Shown piece after piece: positions 1-6,583 of a stretch of DNA of 37,964 nucleotides. The number at the start of each line of letters is the position of its first letter. The first letter of the stretch is position 1. Source of the stretch: Prochlorococcus sp. AG-355-A18 (GTDB taxonomy: Bacteria > Cyanobacteriota > Cyanobacteriia > PCC-6307 > Cyanobiaceae); the NCBI GenBank assembly GCA_003280985.1, contig QCDH01000012.1:1-37964 (forward strand). Reading direction: 5' to 3'. Position numbers and translations under genes: made by a program. The notes beneath the pieces are model-generated. The model was not told where the DNA came from. It worked only from the letters and a program-made list of their open reading frames with translations, and did not search any database.

Positions 1-1
1 T

Positions 2-907
2 ATTCCTGGGGTAGATTTGGCATGGACTAGTGATGATATTTTTGAATTAGAAAAGTTTCCTAAATCATTATTAATAGTAGGAGGAGGATATATTGCGTGT
101 GAATTTGCTTCTATTTTCAGAAATTTAGGCACTGAAGTAACTCAATTAATTAGAGGTCAACATTTACTTAATGGTTTTGATGAGGATCTTTCTTCATGCT
201 TAGAGGAATCACCTACTTTTACTGAAATCAATATAATTTCCAATACTCAATTAAAGTCTATTAAAAGAGTAAATGGAAATCTGGAATCTACTCTAGACTC
301 GGGGGATAAAATCCTAACTAATAATATCCTTATTGCTACGGGAAGAGAACCAAATCTTTTGCCTTTAAATTTAGATTTTTTGAATCTTAAGATGGATGGC
401 CAATATTTAGATGTTGATGAACTAAATCAAACAAGCAACGCAAATATTTTTGCAGTTGGCGATATCATAAATAAACCAAATTTAACCCCAGTAGCAATAG
501 AACAAGGGAGAGTTTTTTCGGATAATTTTTTTAATGATCAAAAAAGAAAAGTAAATTATGAATATATCCCTAAGGCAGTTTTTACTATTCCAGAAATATC
601 AACAGTTGGCTTAAGTGAGAAAAGAGCTAAAGAGATTTACTCTGAAAAAAATATAAAAATTTTTAAATGCAAATTTACCCCTATGTCTAATACCTTTAAA
701 AAGAAAAAATCAAAATGTATGTTGAAGATAGTAGTTCATAAGCTAACTGATAAAGTCCTAGGATGTCATATGTTTGGAGAAACATCGTCTGAGATTATTC
801 AAATGGTATCAATTTCATTAAATGCAGGGATAACAAAAAAAGATTTTGATATTACTATGGCTTTGCACCCAACAATTTCAGAAGAATTTGTGACTATGTA
901 TGGATAA
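2..907 (+). CDS. gor: Glutathione reductase, C-terminal part (5' end outside window)
   Basis: FAD/NAD(P)H-dependent class I pyridine nucleotide disulfide oxidoreductase that regenerates reduced glutathione with NADPH in the cytosol. The frame is open to the window edge, so the TTG at 17 is an internal Leu codon and not a start; 301 residues are visible, about two thirds of the usual 450. Visible parts are the second Rossmann fold (IVGGGYIACEFASIF), the ATGREPN segment, the FAD-binding AVGDI motif, and the dimerisation domain ending in HPTISEEF, which carries the active-site His-Glu pair. The redox-active CxxxxC lies in the missing N-terminal part. Lipoamide dehydrogenase and mercuric reductase are close relatives; the C-terminus and overall resemblance favour glutathione reductase. 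The stop lies 2 bp from the stop of the convergent exchanger gene. Confidence 0.88.
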   Translation: MPGVDLAWTSDDIFELEKFPKSLLIVGGGYIACEFASIFRNLGTEVTQLIRGQHLLNGFDEDLSSCLEESPTFTEINIISNTQLKSIKRVNGNLESTLDSGDKILTNNILIATGREPNLLPLNLDFLNLKMDGQYLDVDELNQTSNANIFAVGDIINKPNLTPVAIEQGRVFSDNFFNDQKRKVNYEYIPKAVFTIPEISTVGLSEKRAKEIYSEKNIKIFKCKFTPMSNTFKKKKSKCMLKIVVHKLTDKVLGCHMFGETSSEIIQMVSISLNAGITKKDFDITMALHPTISEEFVTMYG

Positions 908-909
908 AA

Positions 910-1989
910 TTATGAATTAGAAAATTTTAATTTTTCTTGAACAATCAGAAACACTATTAGTAATGCAAAGTAAATAAATAAACCTATCCTTAATTCAGAA
1001 AGGAAGTTGAATCCATTCAGGAAAAGTATCTTATCAAGAATGTAGAAAATATAAAGATTAAGCAAAATAAATCCTTCAACTCTTGTGATTTGCCCTTTGG
1101 TCCAAAAAATTGGTAAGCATGCAAAAGTAGTTAAAACCATAAAAGGTAAGTCAACTTTTATAAGACTAGGTTCAATTGCTAAACCTTTAAATCCTGAAAA
1201 AATACTGCAACTTCCAAGGATTAAAAGTTGATTAAGTAAATTGCTTCCTATTACATTCCCAATCGCAAGATCTGTTTTGCCTTTATATGCAGCAATTATT
1301 GAAGTTACTAATTCTGGCAAAGATGTCCCAGTTGCTACGATAGTTAAACCAATAACAATTTCATTTACACCCAAAAGAGTAGCAAGAGTTTGGGAACCAT
1401 CTACTAAAATATTTGAACCAAAGCTTAAAAGAAATATTCCCAATATTAACTTTAGTAAAATGTTAAGCTTCCCTTTATAGTTATCTTTATACTCTTCTAT
1501 CTCTGGTTCTGCATCTTTTGTCTCCTCTCCCTTCTCATTGATTGTATTGATCTCCCATATTGTATTTAAGATTAAGCAAAATATTAGAAATACCCCTGCT
1601 TGAAATGTTAATAAGCCTGTTGATGACATGGCCCAAACTGCACAAGAAATTGCCATTAAAAGAGGTACATCTCTTTTGACTATTCTGCTTTTTACCTTAA
1701 GAGGTGTTATTAATGAGCTTATGCCCAAAACAACGAGAACATTAAAAATATTGCTTCCAATTACATTGCTCGCCGCAAGCGAATCACTGCCTTTTATAAT
1801 TGAACTCAAACTTACCAACAACTCAGGAGAGCTTGTTCCAAGAGAAACAACTGTCAAACCAATTACTATTTGAGGTATCCCTAAAATTAAAGATAAAAAT
1901 ATGGCTCCTTGAATAAAGAACTCTCCTCCAGCAAATAGTAGAACTACGCCTAAAACTATTTCTATTATTGGAAATAAAGAATCACTCAT
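910..1989 (-). CDS. Calcium/sodium exchanger family membrane protein (YrbG/CaxA-like)
   Basis: Predicted inner-membrane cation antiporter of the Ca2+:cation antiporter superfamily, probably exporting Ca2+ or exchanging Na+. The 359-residue protein has two homologous halves of hydrophobic helices, each with an alpha-repeat signature: GTSSPELLVS followed by GSNIFNVLVVLG in the first half, and GTSLPELVTS followed by GNVIGSNLLNQLLILG in the second. The conserved acidic residues of both repeats are present. A charged Glu/Asp/Lys-rich loop near residues 148-170 separates the halves, as in bacterial YrbG proteins. It starts at ATG 1989, is convergent with gor and divergent from pyrC. The family is clear; the actual ion specificity cannot be read from the sequence. 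Confidence 0.9.
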   Translation of the reverse strand: MSDSLFPIIEIVLGVVLLFAGGEFFIQGAIFLSLILGIPQIVIGLTVVSLGTSSPELLVSLSSIIKGSDSLAASNVIGSNIFNVLVVLGISSLITPLKVKSRIVKRDVPLLMAISCAVWAMSSTGLLTFQAGVFLIFCLILNTIWEINTINEKGEETKDAEPEIEEYKDNYKGKLNILLKLILGIFLLSFGSNILVDGSQTLATLLGVNEIVIGLTIVATGTSLPELVTSIIAAYKGKTDLAIGNVIGSNLLNQLLILGSCSIFSGFKGLAIEPSLIKVDLPFMVLTTFACLPIFWTKGQITRVEGFILLNLYIFYILDKILFLNGFNFLSELRIGLFIYFALLIVFLIVQEKLKFSNS

Positions 1990-2064
1990 ATTTAGGCTGT
2001 TATTTAGATAGTAAAAATTTTCATAATTGGTTAATAACTATCCTCGAATATCTATAATTCATTG

Positions 2065-2091
2065 TCAATTTTAATTTGTTGTTAAAATTGA
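2065..2091 (+). promoter_or_regulatory. AT-rich 10-bp stem-loop in the pyrC leader
   Basis: TCAATTTTAA (2065-2074) and TTAAAATTGA (2082-2091) are exact reverse complements around the 7-nt loop TTTGTTG. The stem ends 16 nt before the pyrC TTG start, within the divergent 118-bp gap. It could act in the pyrC leader RNA or serve as a DNA palindrome; no function is shown. Confidence 0.4.
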
Positions 2092-2107
2092 TTAAATAGA
2101 AAAAATT

Positions 2108-3157
2108 TTGAAGACTTTAACCATAATAAAACCTGATGATTGGCATTTACATTTAAGAGAAGGCCTTGTATTAAAAAATATTATTCATTTTACTTCAGAA
2201 TATTTTGGAAGAGCCATTATCATGCCAAACACTAAAAGTCCCATAACATCAATCAATAGAGCTATTTCTTATAAGAATTCTATTCTTGAAGCCTTACCAG
2301 AAAGTTCTAAGTTTCAACCACTAATGACAATTTATCTTACAGATGAGACTGATAAAGGGGAACTAATAAATGGTTTTAAAAATAATGTTTTTTTCGCAGC
2401 AAAATTATATCCTGCTAATGCCACAACAAATTCCAGTCATGGAGTTAGGAAAATAGAAAATCTATATAATATCTTTGAATTAATGCAAGATTCTGGAATG
2501 CCTCTTTTAATTCATGGGGAGGTGACTGATTCTGAAGTAGATATATTCGATAGAGAAGAAGTATTTATAGATAAAGAACTCTCTCAAATAACACAAAGAT
2601 TTCCAAAATTAAAAATAGTTTTAGAGCATATAACTACCTCTTATGCAGTGAATTTTGTTCAAGAAAATAATATTGGAGCTACTATAACTCCGCATCATTT
2701 GCATATAAATAGAAATGCTATGTTTTTTGGAGGCTTAAATAGTGATTTTTATTGCTTACCAGTAGCTAAGAGGGAATACAATAGACTCGCTTTAAGGAAA
2801 GCTGCAACAAGTGGGGGGAAATGTTTTTTCTTGGGAACTGACTCTGCTCCACATCTTAGGAAGTGGAAGGCTTTTTGTGGATGTGCAGGTATTTTTAATT
2901 CGCCAGTAGCAATAGAGAGCTATTTAACGGTATTCGAAGAGGAGGATGCTCTAGATAATTTTGAAAAGTTTGCGAGTTTGAATGGCCCTAATTTTTATAA
3001 TTTGCCCCCTAATAAAGAAAAATTAAAATTAGTGTCTAGACCCAATAAAATTATGGAATTTATTGATGTTGTTGAAGAAAAAAATATTATCGGACAAATA
3101 AAACCATTTCATGCAGGTGAAACTTTACAATGGCAAGTAGAAGGTAATGTAAATTAA
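2108..3157 (+). CDS. pyrC: Dihydroorotase (type II, PyrC)
   Basis: Cyclises N-carbamoyl-aspartate to dihydroorotate, the third step of pyrimidine synthesis, in the cytosol. The 349-residue protein has the usual length of the monofunctional type II enzyme. Metal ligands are recognisable: HLHLR at residues 13-17, the carbamylated Lys in KLYPA at about 99, HGE at about 136, LEHITT at about 173, and GTDSAPH in the C-terminal part (Asp as catalytic base). The start is a TTG because homologues begin only a few residues before the IIKPDDWHLHLR block and no ATG or GTG is available there. A 10-bp hairpin lies just upstream. The next gene downstream is a tRNA, so pyrC is probably monocistronic. Confidence 0.95.
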   Translation: MKTLTIIKPDDWHLHLREGLVLKNIIHFTSEYFGRAIIMPNTKSPITSINRAISYKNSILEALPESSKFQPLMTIYLTDETDKGELINGFKNNVFFAAKLYPANATTNSSHGVRKIENLYNIFELMQDSGMPLLIHGEVTDSEVDIFDREEVFIDKELSQITQRFPKLKIVLEHITTSYAVNFVQENNIGATITPHHLHINRNAMFFGGLNSDFYCLPVAKREYNRLALRKAATSGGKCFFLGTDSAPHLRKWKAFCGCAGIFNSPVAIESYLTVFEEEDALDNFEKFASLNGPNFYNLPPNKEKLKLVSRPNKIMEFIDVVEEKNIIGQIKPFHAGETLQWQVEGNVN

Positions 3158-3208
3158 AAAAAATTAGATTTAATCTGACAATTAAAATTGTAAATATTCC
3201 AATTTTTC

Positions 3209-3238
3209 TTGGTTAAATGGGTTGCTTTCGGCTACGAT
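3209..3238 (+). promoter_or_regulatory. Possible sigma-70 promoter for tRNA-Leu
   Basis: TTGGTT at 3209-3214 and TACGAT at 3233-3238 are separated by 18 bp, a reasonable -35/-10 pair. The expected start point near 3245 would leave a leader of about 12 nt before the tRNA at 3258. This is pattern matching only; the rest of the 3158-3257 gap holds only short AT hairpins. Confidence 0.4.
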
Positions 3239-3257
3239 TGAATAGCGCAAATTCCTT

Positions 3258-3343
3258 GGGAGTGTGGCGGAATTGGTAGACGCGCCGGACTTAAAATCCG
3301 TCGAGCGATTTAGCTCGTGGGGGTTCAAGTCCCCCCACTCCCA
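3258..3343 (+). tRNA. tRNA-Leu (anticodon UAA)
   Basis: An 86-nt class II tRNA. The acceptor stem GGGAGTG (3258-3264) pairs with CACTCCC (3336-3342), with A3343 as discriminator; CCA is not encoded. The anticodon loop CTTAAAA gives anticodon TAA. The long variable arm is the hairpin CGAGC-GATTTA-GCTCG (3302-3317), typical of tRNA-Leu, and the T-loop TTCAAGT is present. Many cyanobacteria carry a group I intron in this particular tRNA; here the anticodon loop is uninterrupted. Confidence 0.97.
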
Positions 3344-3421
3344 TTATTTAATTATTTGTTTTTAGTTCTGACGATAACTTCCAATAGTTGTTATGTTTTA
3401 ACTAAGCAACCATAAATCAAA

Positions 3422-3655
3422 ATGGAAAGTTTTTTCAATAATTCATTCGCTACTTTAATTGCTTACATTGGAATTATTTCTACCTATTTATTGATTATTC
3501 CATTATTACTATTTTACTGGATGAATAATAGATGGAATATTATGGGGAAATTTGAAAGATTTGGAATTTATGGTCTTGTATTTCTTTTCTTTCCAGGTCT
3601 AATTTTATTTTCTCCATTTTTAAATCTCAGACTAAAAGGAAGTGGAAAAGGGTAA
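3422..3655 (+). CDS. ndhL: NAD(P)H-quinone oxidoreductase subunit L
   Basis: Small membrane subunit of the photosynthetic NDH-1 complex, specific to cyanobacteria and chloroplasts, taking part in cyclic electron flow, respiration and CO2 uptake in the thylakoid membrane. The 77-residue protein has two hydrophobic helices (about residues 8-32 and 46-66) separated by the conserved segment around [14 protein letters not shown], and it ends in a short basic tail. The ATG has no clear Shine-Dalgarno sequence. The DUF3007 gene begins 4 nt after its stop and trpA follows, so the three probably form one transcript. Confidence 0.93.
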   Translation: MESFFNNSFATLIAYIGIISTYLLIIPLLLFYWMNNRWNIMGKFERFGIYGLVFLFFPGLILFSPFLNLRLKGSGKG

Positions 3656-3659
3656 ATAA

Positions 3660-3980
3660 TTGACTAAAGGTAAAGTTATACAAATAGGATTATTTACTTC
3701 ATTAATAGGATTAATTAGTTATAAATTTGCACCACAAATTGGTATCGACAATTTTACAGCCACTACTCTTTCGAGTTGTATCTTGATTTTGATTGTTATT
3801 ACTTGGGTAACATCTTATGTTTATAGAGTTGTAAATGGAAAAATGACTTTTATGGAACAAAGGAAGCGTTATAGAAAAGAGTATGAAAAAGTTGTTAATG
3901 ATAAACTAGAAACTAAATTCAACTCATTGTCAAAGGAAGAACAGCAAAAACTAATGGAAGATTTAGAGAAAAATCCATAA
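3660..3980 (+). CDS. DUF3007 family membrane protein next to ndhL
   Basis: A 106-residue protein with two N-terminal membrane helices (about residues 7-24 and 34-54), a short linker, and a charged cytoplasmic C-terminal helix rich in Lys and Glu. It matches, from memory, the cyanobacterial and plastid DUF3007 family, whose biochemical function is unknown to me. The start is TTG at 3660, 4 nt after the ndhL stop; the next Met codons (MTFMEQ) lie after the membrane helices and would delete them. The tight link with ndhL suggests, but does not prove, a role in NDH-1 assembly or stability. Confidence 0.82.
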   Translation: MTKGKVIQIGLFTSLIGLISYKFAPQIGIDNFTATTLSSCILILIVITWVTSYVYRVVNGKMTFMEQRKRYRKEYEKVVNDKLETKFNSLSKEEQQKLMEDLEKNP

Positions 3981-4010
3981 ATTTTTCATAGAAAAAAATA
4001 TCTAAAAATT

Positions 4011-4853
4011 ATGAAAGATAACAAAATGCAAATTACTAAAAATGAATCTTTATCTAAGGTAGATGAAATGTTTTGTGAGTTAAAAAATAATAAAAAATTA
4101 GCTTTGATGCCTTTCATAATGGCTGGGGATCCGAATATCGAAATAACTTCTGAGATCTTATTAAAGTTACAAGAAAATGGAGCTGACCTTATTGAATTAG
4201 GTATCCCTTATAGTGACCCACTTGCAGACGGACCTGTTATTCAATTAGCGGCCTCTCGCGCCTTAAAGTCAGGAACTAGCCTAAGAAAAGTAATTAAACT
4301 TTTAGAGTCTTTAAAAGGTAAATTAAATATTCCCATCATCCTTTTTTCTTACTTAAATCCACTACTATGTTTTGGTTTTGAAAAGTTTTGTGAGATGGCA
4401 TCTAATGCTGGAGTTTCTGGCCTAATAGTTCCTGATCTCCCTTTAGAGGAAGCTTATAAATTTTCTAAAATAGTTAGTAACCATTCTCTAGACTTGATTT
4501 TATTGGTAGCTCCAACTACTCCTTTTGAAAGAATGAAACAAATATCAAATCAGACAAAAGGATTTACTTATTTAGTAAGTGTTACAGGTGTCACTGGTGA
4601 GAGAAACAAAATGGAAAATAGAGTAGAAAATCTTATTGCGAAATTAAAAGATGTAAATAGCCATCCAATTGCGGTTGGTTTTGGAATATCCACTCCGGAA
4701 CATGTTAATAAAGTTCGTGAGTGGGGAGCAGATGGAGTAATTATTGGGAGTGCATTTGTAAAACGAATATCTAGTTCAAGCGAAAGAGATATTGTCGATC
4801 ATGTTGGTGAATTTTGTAAAGAAATGCGTTTGGCTGCTGATCAAAAAAAATAA
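4011..4853 (+). CDS. trpA: Tryptophan synthase alpha chain
   Basis: Cleaves indole-3-glycerol phosphate to indole and glyceraldehyde 3-phosphate as part of the alpha2-beta2 tryptophan synthase complex. The 280-residue TIM barrel carries the catalytic Glu and Asp in the ELGIPYSDPLADGPVIQ block, the phosphate-binding GFGIS motif and the mobile-loop motif VTGVTGER. The N-terminus is about 15 residues longer than in typical TrpA; an internal ATG at 4026 would shorten it. It follows the ndhL-DUF3007 pair by 30 nt on the same strand. No other trp genes are nearby, so the pathway genes are dispersed, as is common in cyanobacteria. Confidence 0.95.
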   Translation: MKDNKMQITKNESLSKVDEMFCELKNNKKLALMPFIMAGDPNIEITSEILLKLQENGADLIELGIPYSDPLADGPVIQLAASRALKSGTSLRKVIKLLESLKGKLNIPIILFSYLNPLLCFGFEKFCEMASNAGVSGLIVPDLPLEEAYKFSKIVSNHSLDLILLVAPTTPFERMKQISNQTKGFTYLVSVTGVTGERNKMENRVENLIAKLKDVNSHPIAVGFGISTPEHVNKVREWGADGVIIGSAFVKRISSSSERDIVDHVGEFCKEMRLAADQKK

Positions 4854-4868
4854 ATACAAAGATAATTT

Positions 4869-4902
4869 ATTAATTAAAAAATTAATTATAGAAAATTAAT
4901 TA
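4869..4902. repeat. AT-only palindrome and AAAATTAATTA direct repeat between trpA and cyAbrB
   Basis: ATTAATT (4869-4875) pairs with AATTAAT (4880-4886) around an AAAA loop, and AAAATTAATTA occurs at 4878-4888 and 4892-4902. The gap lies between two convergent genes, so a weak bidirectional terminator or simple AT-rich drift are both possible. Confidence 0.3.
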
Positions 4903-4934
4903 AAAATGATATATCCAATTCATTTTTGTTGTTT

Positions 4935-5291
4935 TTAAGATTCTTCTGTAGGTAATAATCTGATTTGTTTTCTTCCAAGCTTAATTTCGAACTCATCACC
5001 TGCTTTTAAATCAAGAAGTGCTGTATATGCTTTTCCAATTAGAAGATTTCCATTCCCTTGAACTGTAGCTATATAACTTAATTTCCTTCCACCTTTCCCA
5101 ATACCCGTAACTCCAGAATCACCAAGATTAACCCCTTTTGCTTCTAGAAGTGCTTCATAAAATGCGGTAAAGTTTAAGCGTTCACCTCCATTTTTCTTAG
5201 TGGAAACATAACCACAGGCACGAACTAGGTCAGATTTGCTAACATCACCAAGTTCTTTAACTTTTGCAAGGAGATTGCTACCAGTTAGCAT
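4935..5291 (-). CDS. cyAbrB family transcriptional regulator
   Basis: DNA-binding protein of the AbrB-like family typical of cyanobacteria, where members influence carbon/nitrogen balance and act as nucleoid-associated repressors. The 118-residue protein has the cyAbrB N-terminal part (TGSNLLAKVKEL, VSKSDLVRACGY, FYEALLEAKG) and a C-terminal AbrB-type swapped-hairpin region around YTALLDLKAGDEFEIKLGRK. In cyAbrB the AbrB-type DNA-binding domain is C-terminal, unlike Bacillus AbrB. The ATG start is at 5291. It is divergent from the YCII-domain gene and shares a 96-bp AT-rich intergenic region with it. Confidence 0.9.
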   Translation of the reverse strand: MLTGSNLLAKVKELGDVSKSDLVRACGYVSTKKNGGERLNFTAFYEALLEAKGVNLGDSGVTGIGKGGRKLSYIATVQGNGNLLIGKAYTALLDLKAGDEFEIKLGRKQIRLLPTEES

Positions 5292-5387
5292 AATTATTTA
5301 AAAGAAAGTTGTATTAATTAACATAGCAATTTGCGTGTAATATATGCAATTATTTACTATATATTTATTCTATTATTTATATTTAAA

Positions 5388-5657
5388 ATGGAAAAGTTTA
5401 TTGTTTTTGGAAGGTACTGTGAAGATGCAATTTTTAAAAGGGAACCATTTCGTGAACAACATCTTAATAGACTTAAAAACTTAAAAGATCGCGATATTCT
5501 TGTTACATTAGGGCCAACAAAATGTACCAAATATTTGTTTGGAATTTTTAATGCTAATGATGTAAACCAGTTGAAAGATCTTATTGAGGAGGATATATAT
5601 TGGGAACAAGGTATATGGATTAATTATGATATTTATCCTTGGATTCAAGCATTTTAA
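5388..5657 (+). CDS. YCII-domain protein
   Basis: An 89-residue single-domain protein of the YCII (YciI-like) ferredoxin-fold family. The conserved His in REQHLNRL and the pattern GxYC-(E)DA near the N-terminus and a C-terminal aromatic strand fit the family; these proteins are thought to be small enzymes but the substrate is not known. I chose the ATG at 5388 rather than the upstream TTG at 5331, because the extra 19 residues would be hydrophobic low-complexity sequence absent from the domain and would overlap the expected promoter region shared with cyAbrB. Confidence 0.75.
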   Translation: MEKFIVFGRYCEDAIFKREPFREQHLNRLKNLKDRDILVTLGPTKCTKYLFGIFNANDVNQLKDLIEEDIYWEQGIWINYDIYPWIQAF

Positions 5658-5691
5658 ATATGTTTACGAAAAAATTTAGTAATTTTTAACT

Positions 5692-5710
5692 ATTAATTAA
5701 AAAGAATTAA
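5692..5710 (+). terminator. Weak AT stem-loop downstream of the YCII gene
   Basis: ATTAATT (5692-5698) pairs with AATTAAT (5704-5710) around the loop AAAAG, 35 nt after the YCII stop. There is no GC in the stem and no immediate T-run, so it is only a weak terminator candidate. Confidence 0.25.
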
Positions 5711-5802
5711 TCATAATGTAAATATATAAAATTTTTGATTAAATAATTCAAATATTTATCATATTTTGGAGTTAAAGTGATATTTATTTAAAGCTTATTT
5801 TT

Positions 5803-5810
5803 AAGGAGGT
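5803..5810 (+). promoter_or_regulatory. Orphan perfect Shine-Dalgarno sequence AAGGAGGT
   Basis: AAGGAGGT is a full complement to the 16S rRNA 3' end, rare in this AT-rich window, but no ATG, GTG or TTG lies within the normal 5-10 nt. The nearest ATG is at 5837 and opens only a 26-codon frame antisense to the neighbouring gene's 3' end. The convergent 205-bp gap (5658-5862) otherwise shows no gene. Confidence 0.3.
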
Positions 5811-5839
5811 ATATCATTTCTCACTATAAATAAAATATG

Positions 5840-5863
5840 TTAAATAATATTTTAAATAATATT
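5840..5863. repeat. Two exact tandem copies of a 12-bp AT repeat
   Basis: TTAAATAATATT occurs at 5840-5851 and again at 5852-5863, abutting and touching the stop codon of the minus-strand HTH gene. Confidence 0.7.
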
Positions 5864-6177
5864 TATTTACTAGTATCTTCATTTATCTGGTTTACTAATG
5901 AGTCGATATCTAATTGATTATATGGTGGCGTTGGGTTTCGATAATCCTTCTCTATATTGTTTAACCATTTTTGCTCAATCTTTATAAGATTTTTTGCAAT
6001 ATTGAACATCCCTCCTTTTTTATATAATTCTTTAATTTTGAGAATAATCTCGGAGGTTCTGCTCGATTTAATATTTAATTCATTTGCCAAGTCTTTTTGG
6101 GTGAATCCATGCGATTTTAACCAATCTTTAATAAAGGAGACGAGTTCTTTTTCTTCATGTATAGATAATTTACCCAT
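5863..6177 (-). CDS. Small helix-turn-helix protein in the sigma-factor operon
   Basis: A 104-residue protein with a predicted Xre/Cro-like helix-turn-helix at about residues 24-46 (FTQKDLANELNIKSSRTSEII), preceded by an acidic N-terminal helix and followed by helical, charged sequence with a Pro-rich break (NPTPPYNQ) near residue 83. This suggests a DNA-binding regulator, although the recognition helix is divergent. The ATG directly abuts the TGA stop of the YkvA-like gene (TGAATG), so translation is probably coupled to it and, through it, to the sigma-factor gene. Target genes are unknown. A tandem 12-bp repeat lies at its stop codon. Confidence 0.6.
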   Translation of the reverse strand: MGKLSIHEEKELVSFIKDWLKSHGFTQKDLANELNIKSSRTSEIILKIKELYKKGGMFNIAKNLIKIEQKWLNNIEKDYRNPTPPYNQLDIDSLVNQINEDTSK

Positions 6178-6546
6178 TCAATAAAAAGGAAATAACTTAT
6201 TAAGCTTATTCTCGGCTCTTGCTCTTATTGAAGGAGTCATGTATTTGCTCCATATACTTAGTACTGCGGTGAGGGCTACAAAATCATCGCTAAAACCAAC
6301 TAAAGGCATAAAGTCAGGGAAAAGATCAAATGGCATAATTAAATAAGCTAGAGCAGCCATTAATGAGACTCTTACTTGTGTTGGAGTATAAGGATCTAAA
6401 GCCATCTCCAAAACTTCTAAGGCAGGCTTGGCAATTGTTCTTCCTGCTTTAATAAGAATCTTTATAAAGATATTTTCATCAAAGGTTGAACTCTCTAAAA
6501 CTTCAGCATCATAGATTTTTTCTTGGGTTTTGTAATTCTCTTTCAT
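6178..6546 (-). CDS. YkvA-like (DUF1232) membrane protein
   Basis: A 122-residue protein with the DUF1232 signature: a hydrophobic helix followed by YLIMPFDLFPDFMPLVGFSDD, with the typical PxDxxPD and G(F/L)xDD acidic residues. Members are small membrane-associated proteins of unknown biochemical role. I use the ATG at 6546; a TTG at 6600 would add 18 residues and overlap the sigma-factor gene by 17 bp. It lies 37 nt after the sigma gene stop on the same strand and directly abuts the HTH gene. Confidence 0.78.
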   Translation of the reverse strand: MKENYKTQEKIYDAEVLESSTFDENIFIKILIKAGRTIAKPALEVLEMALDPYTPTQVRVSLMAALAYLIMPFDLFPDFMPLVGFSDDFVALTAVLSIWSKYMTPSIRARAENKLNKLFPFY

Positions 6547-6583
6547 CCTTATAAATGAAATTTTAATATTGTTAATGGAATTT

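Noticed and set aside
17-907. TTG at 17 as the start of a 296-residue protein
   Set aside because: The frame is open to base 2 and the family needs an N-terminal FAD domain that lies outside the window.
1241-1873. Plus-strand open frames of 79 and 81 codons inside the exchanger gene
   Set aside because: They are antisense to the strongly conserved exchanger gene and show no family resemblance.
4854-4934. Strong intrinsic terminator between trpA and cyAbrB
   Set aside because: Only AT-only palindromes with no GC stem are present, so a strong terminator cannot be claimed.
5331-5387. Upstream TTG start for the YCII protein
   Set aside because: The extra residues are hydrophobic low complexity, unlike the domain family, and would occupy the promoter region shared with cyAbrB.
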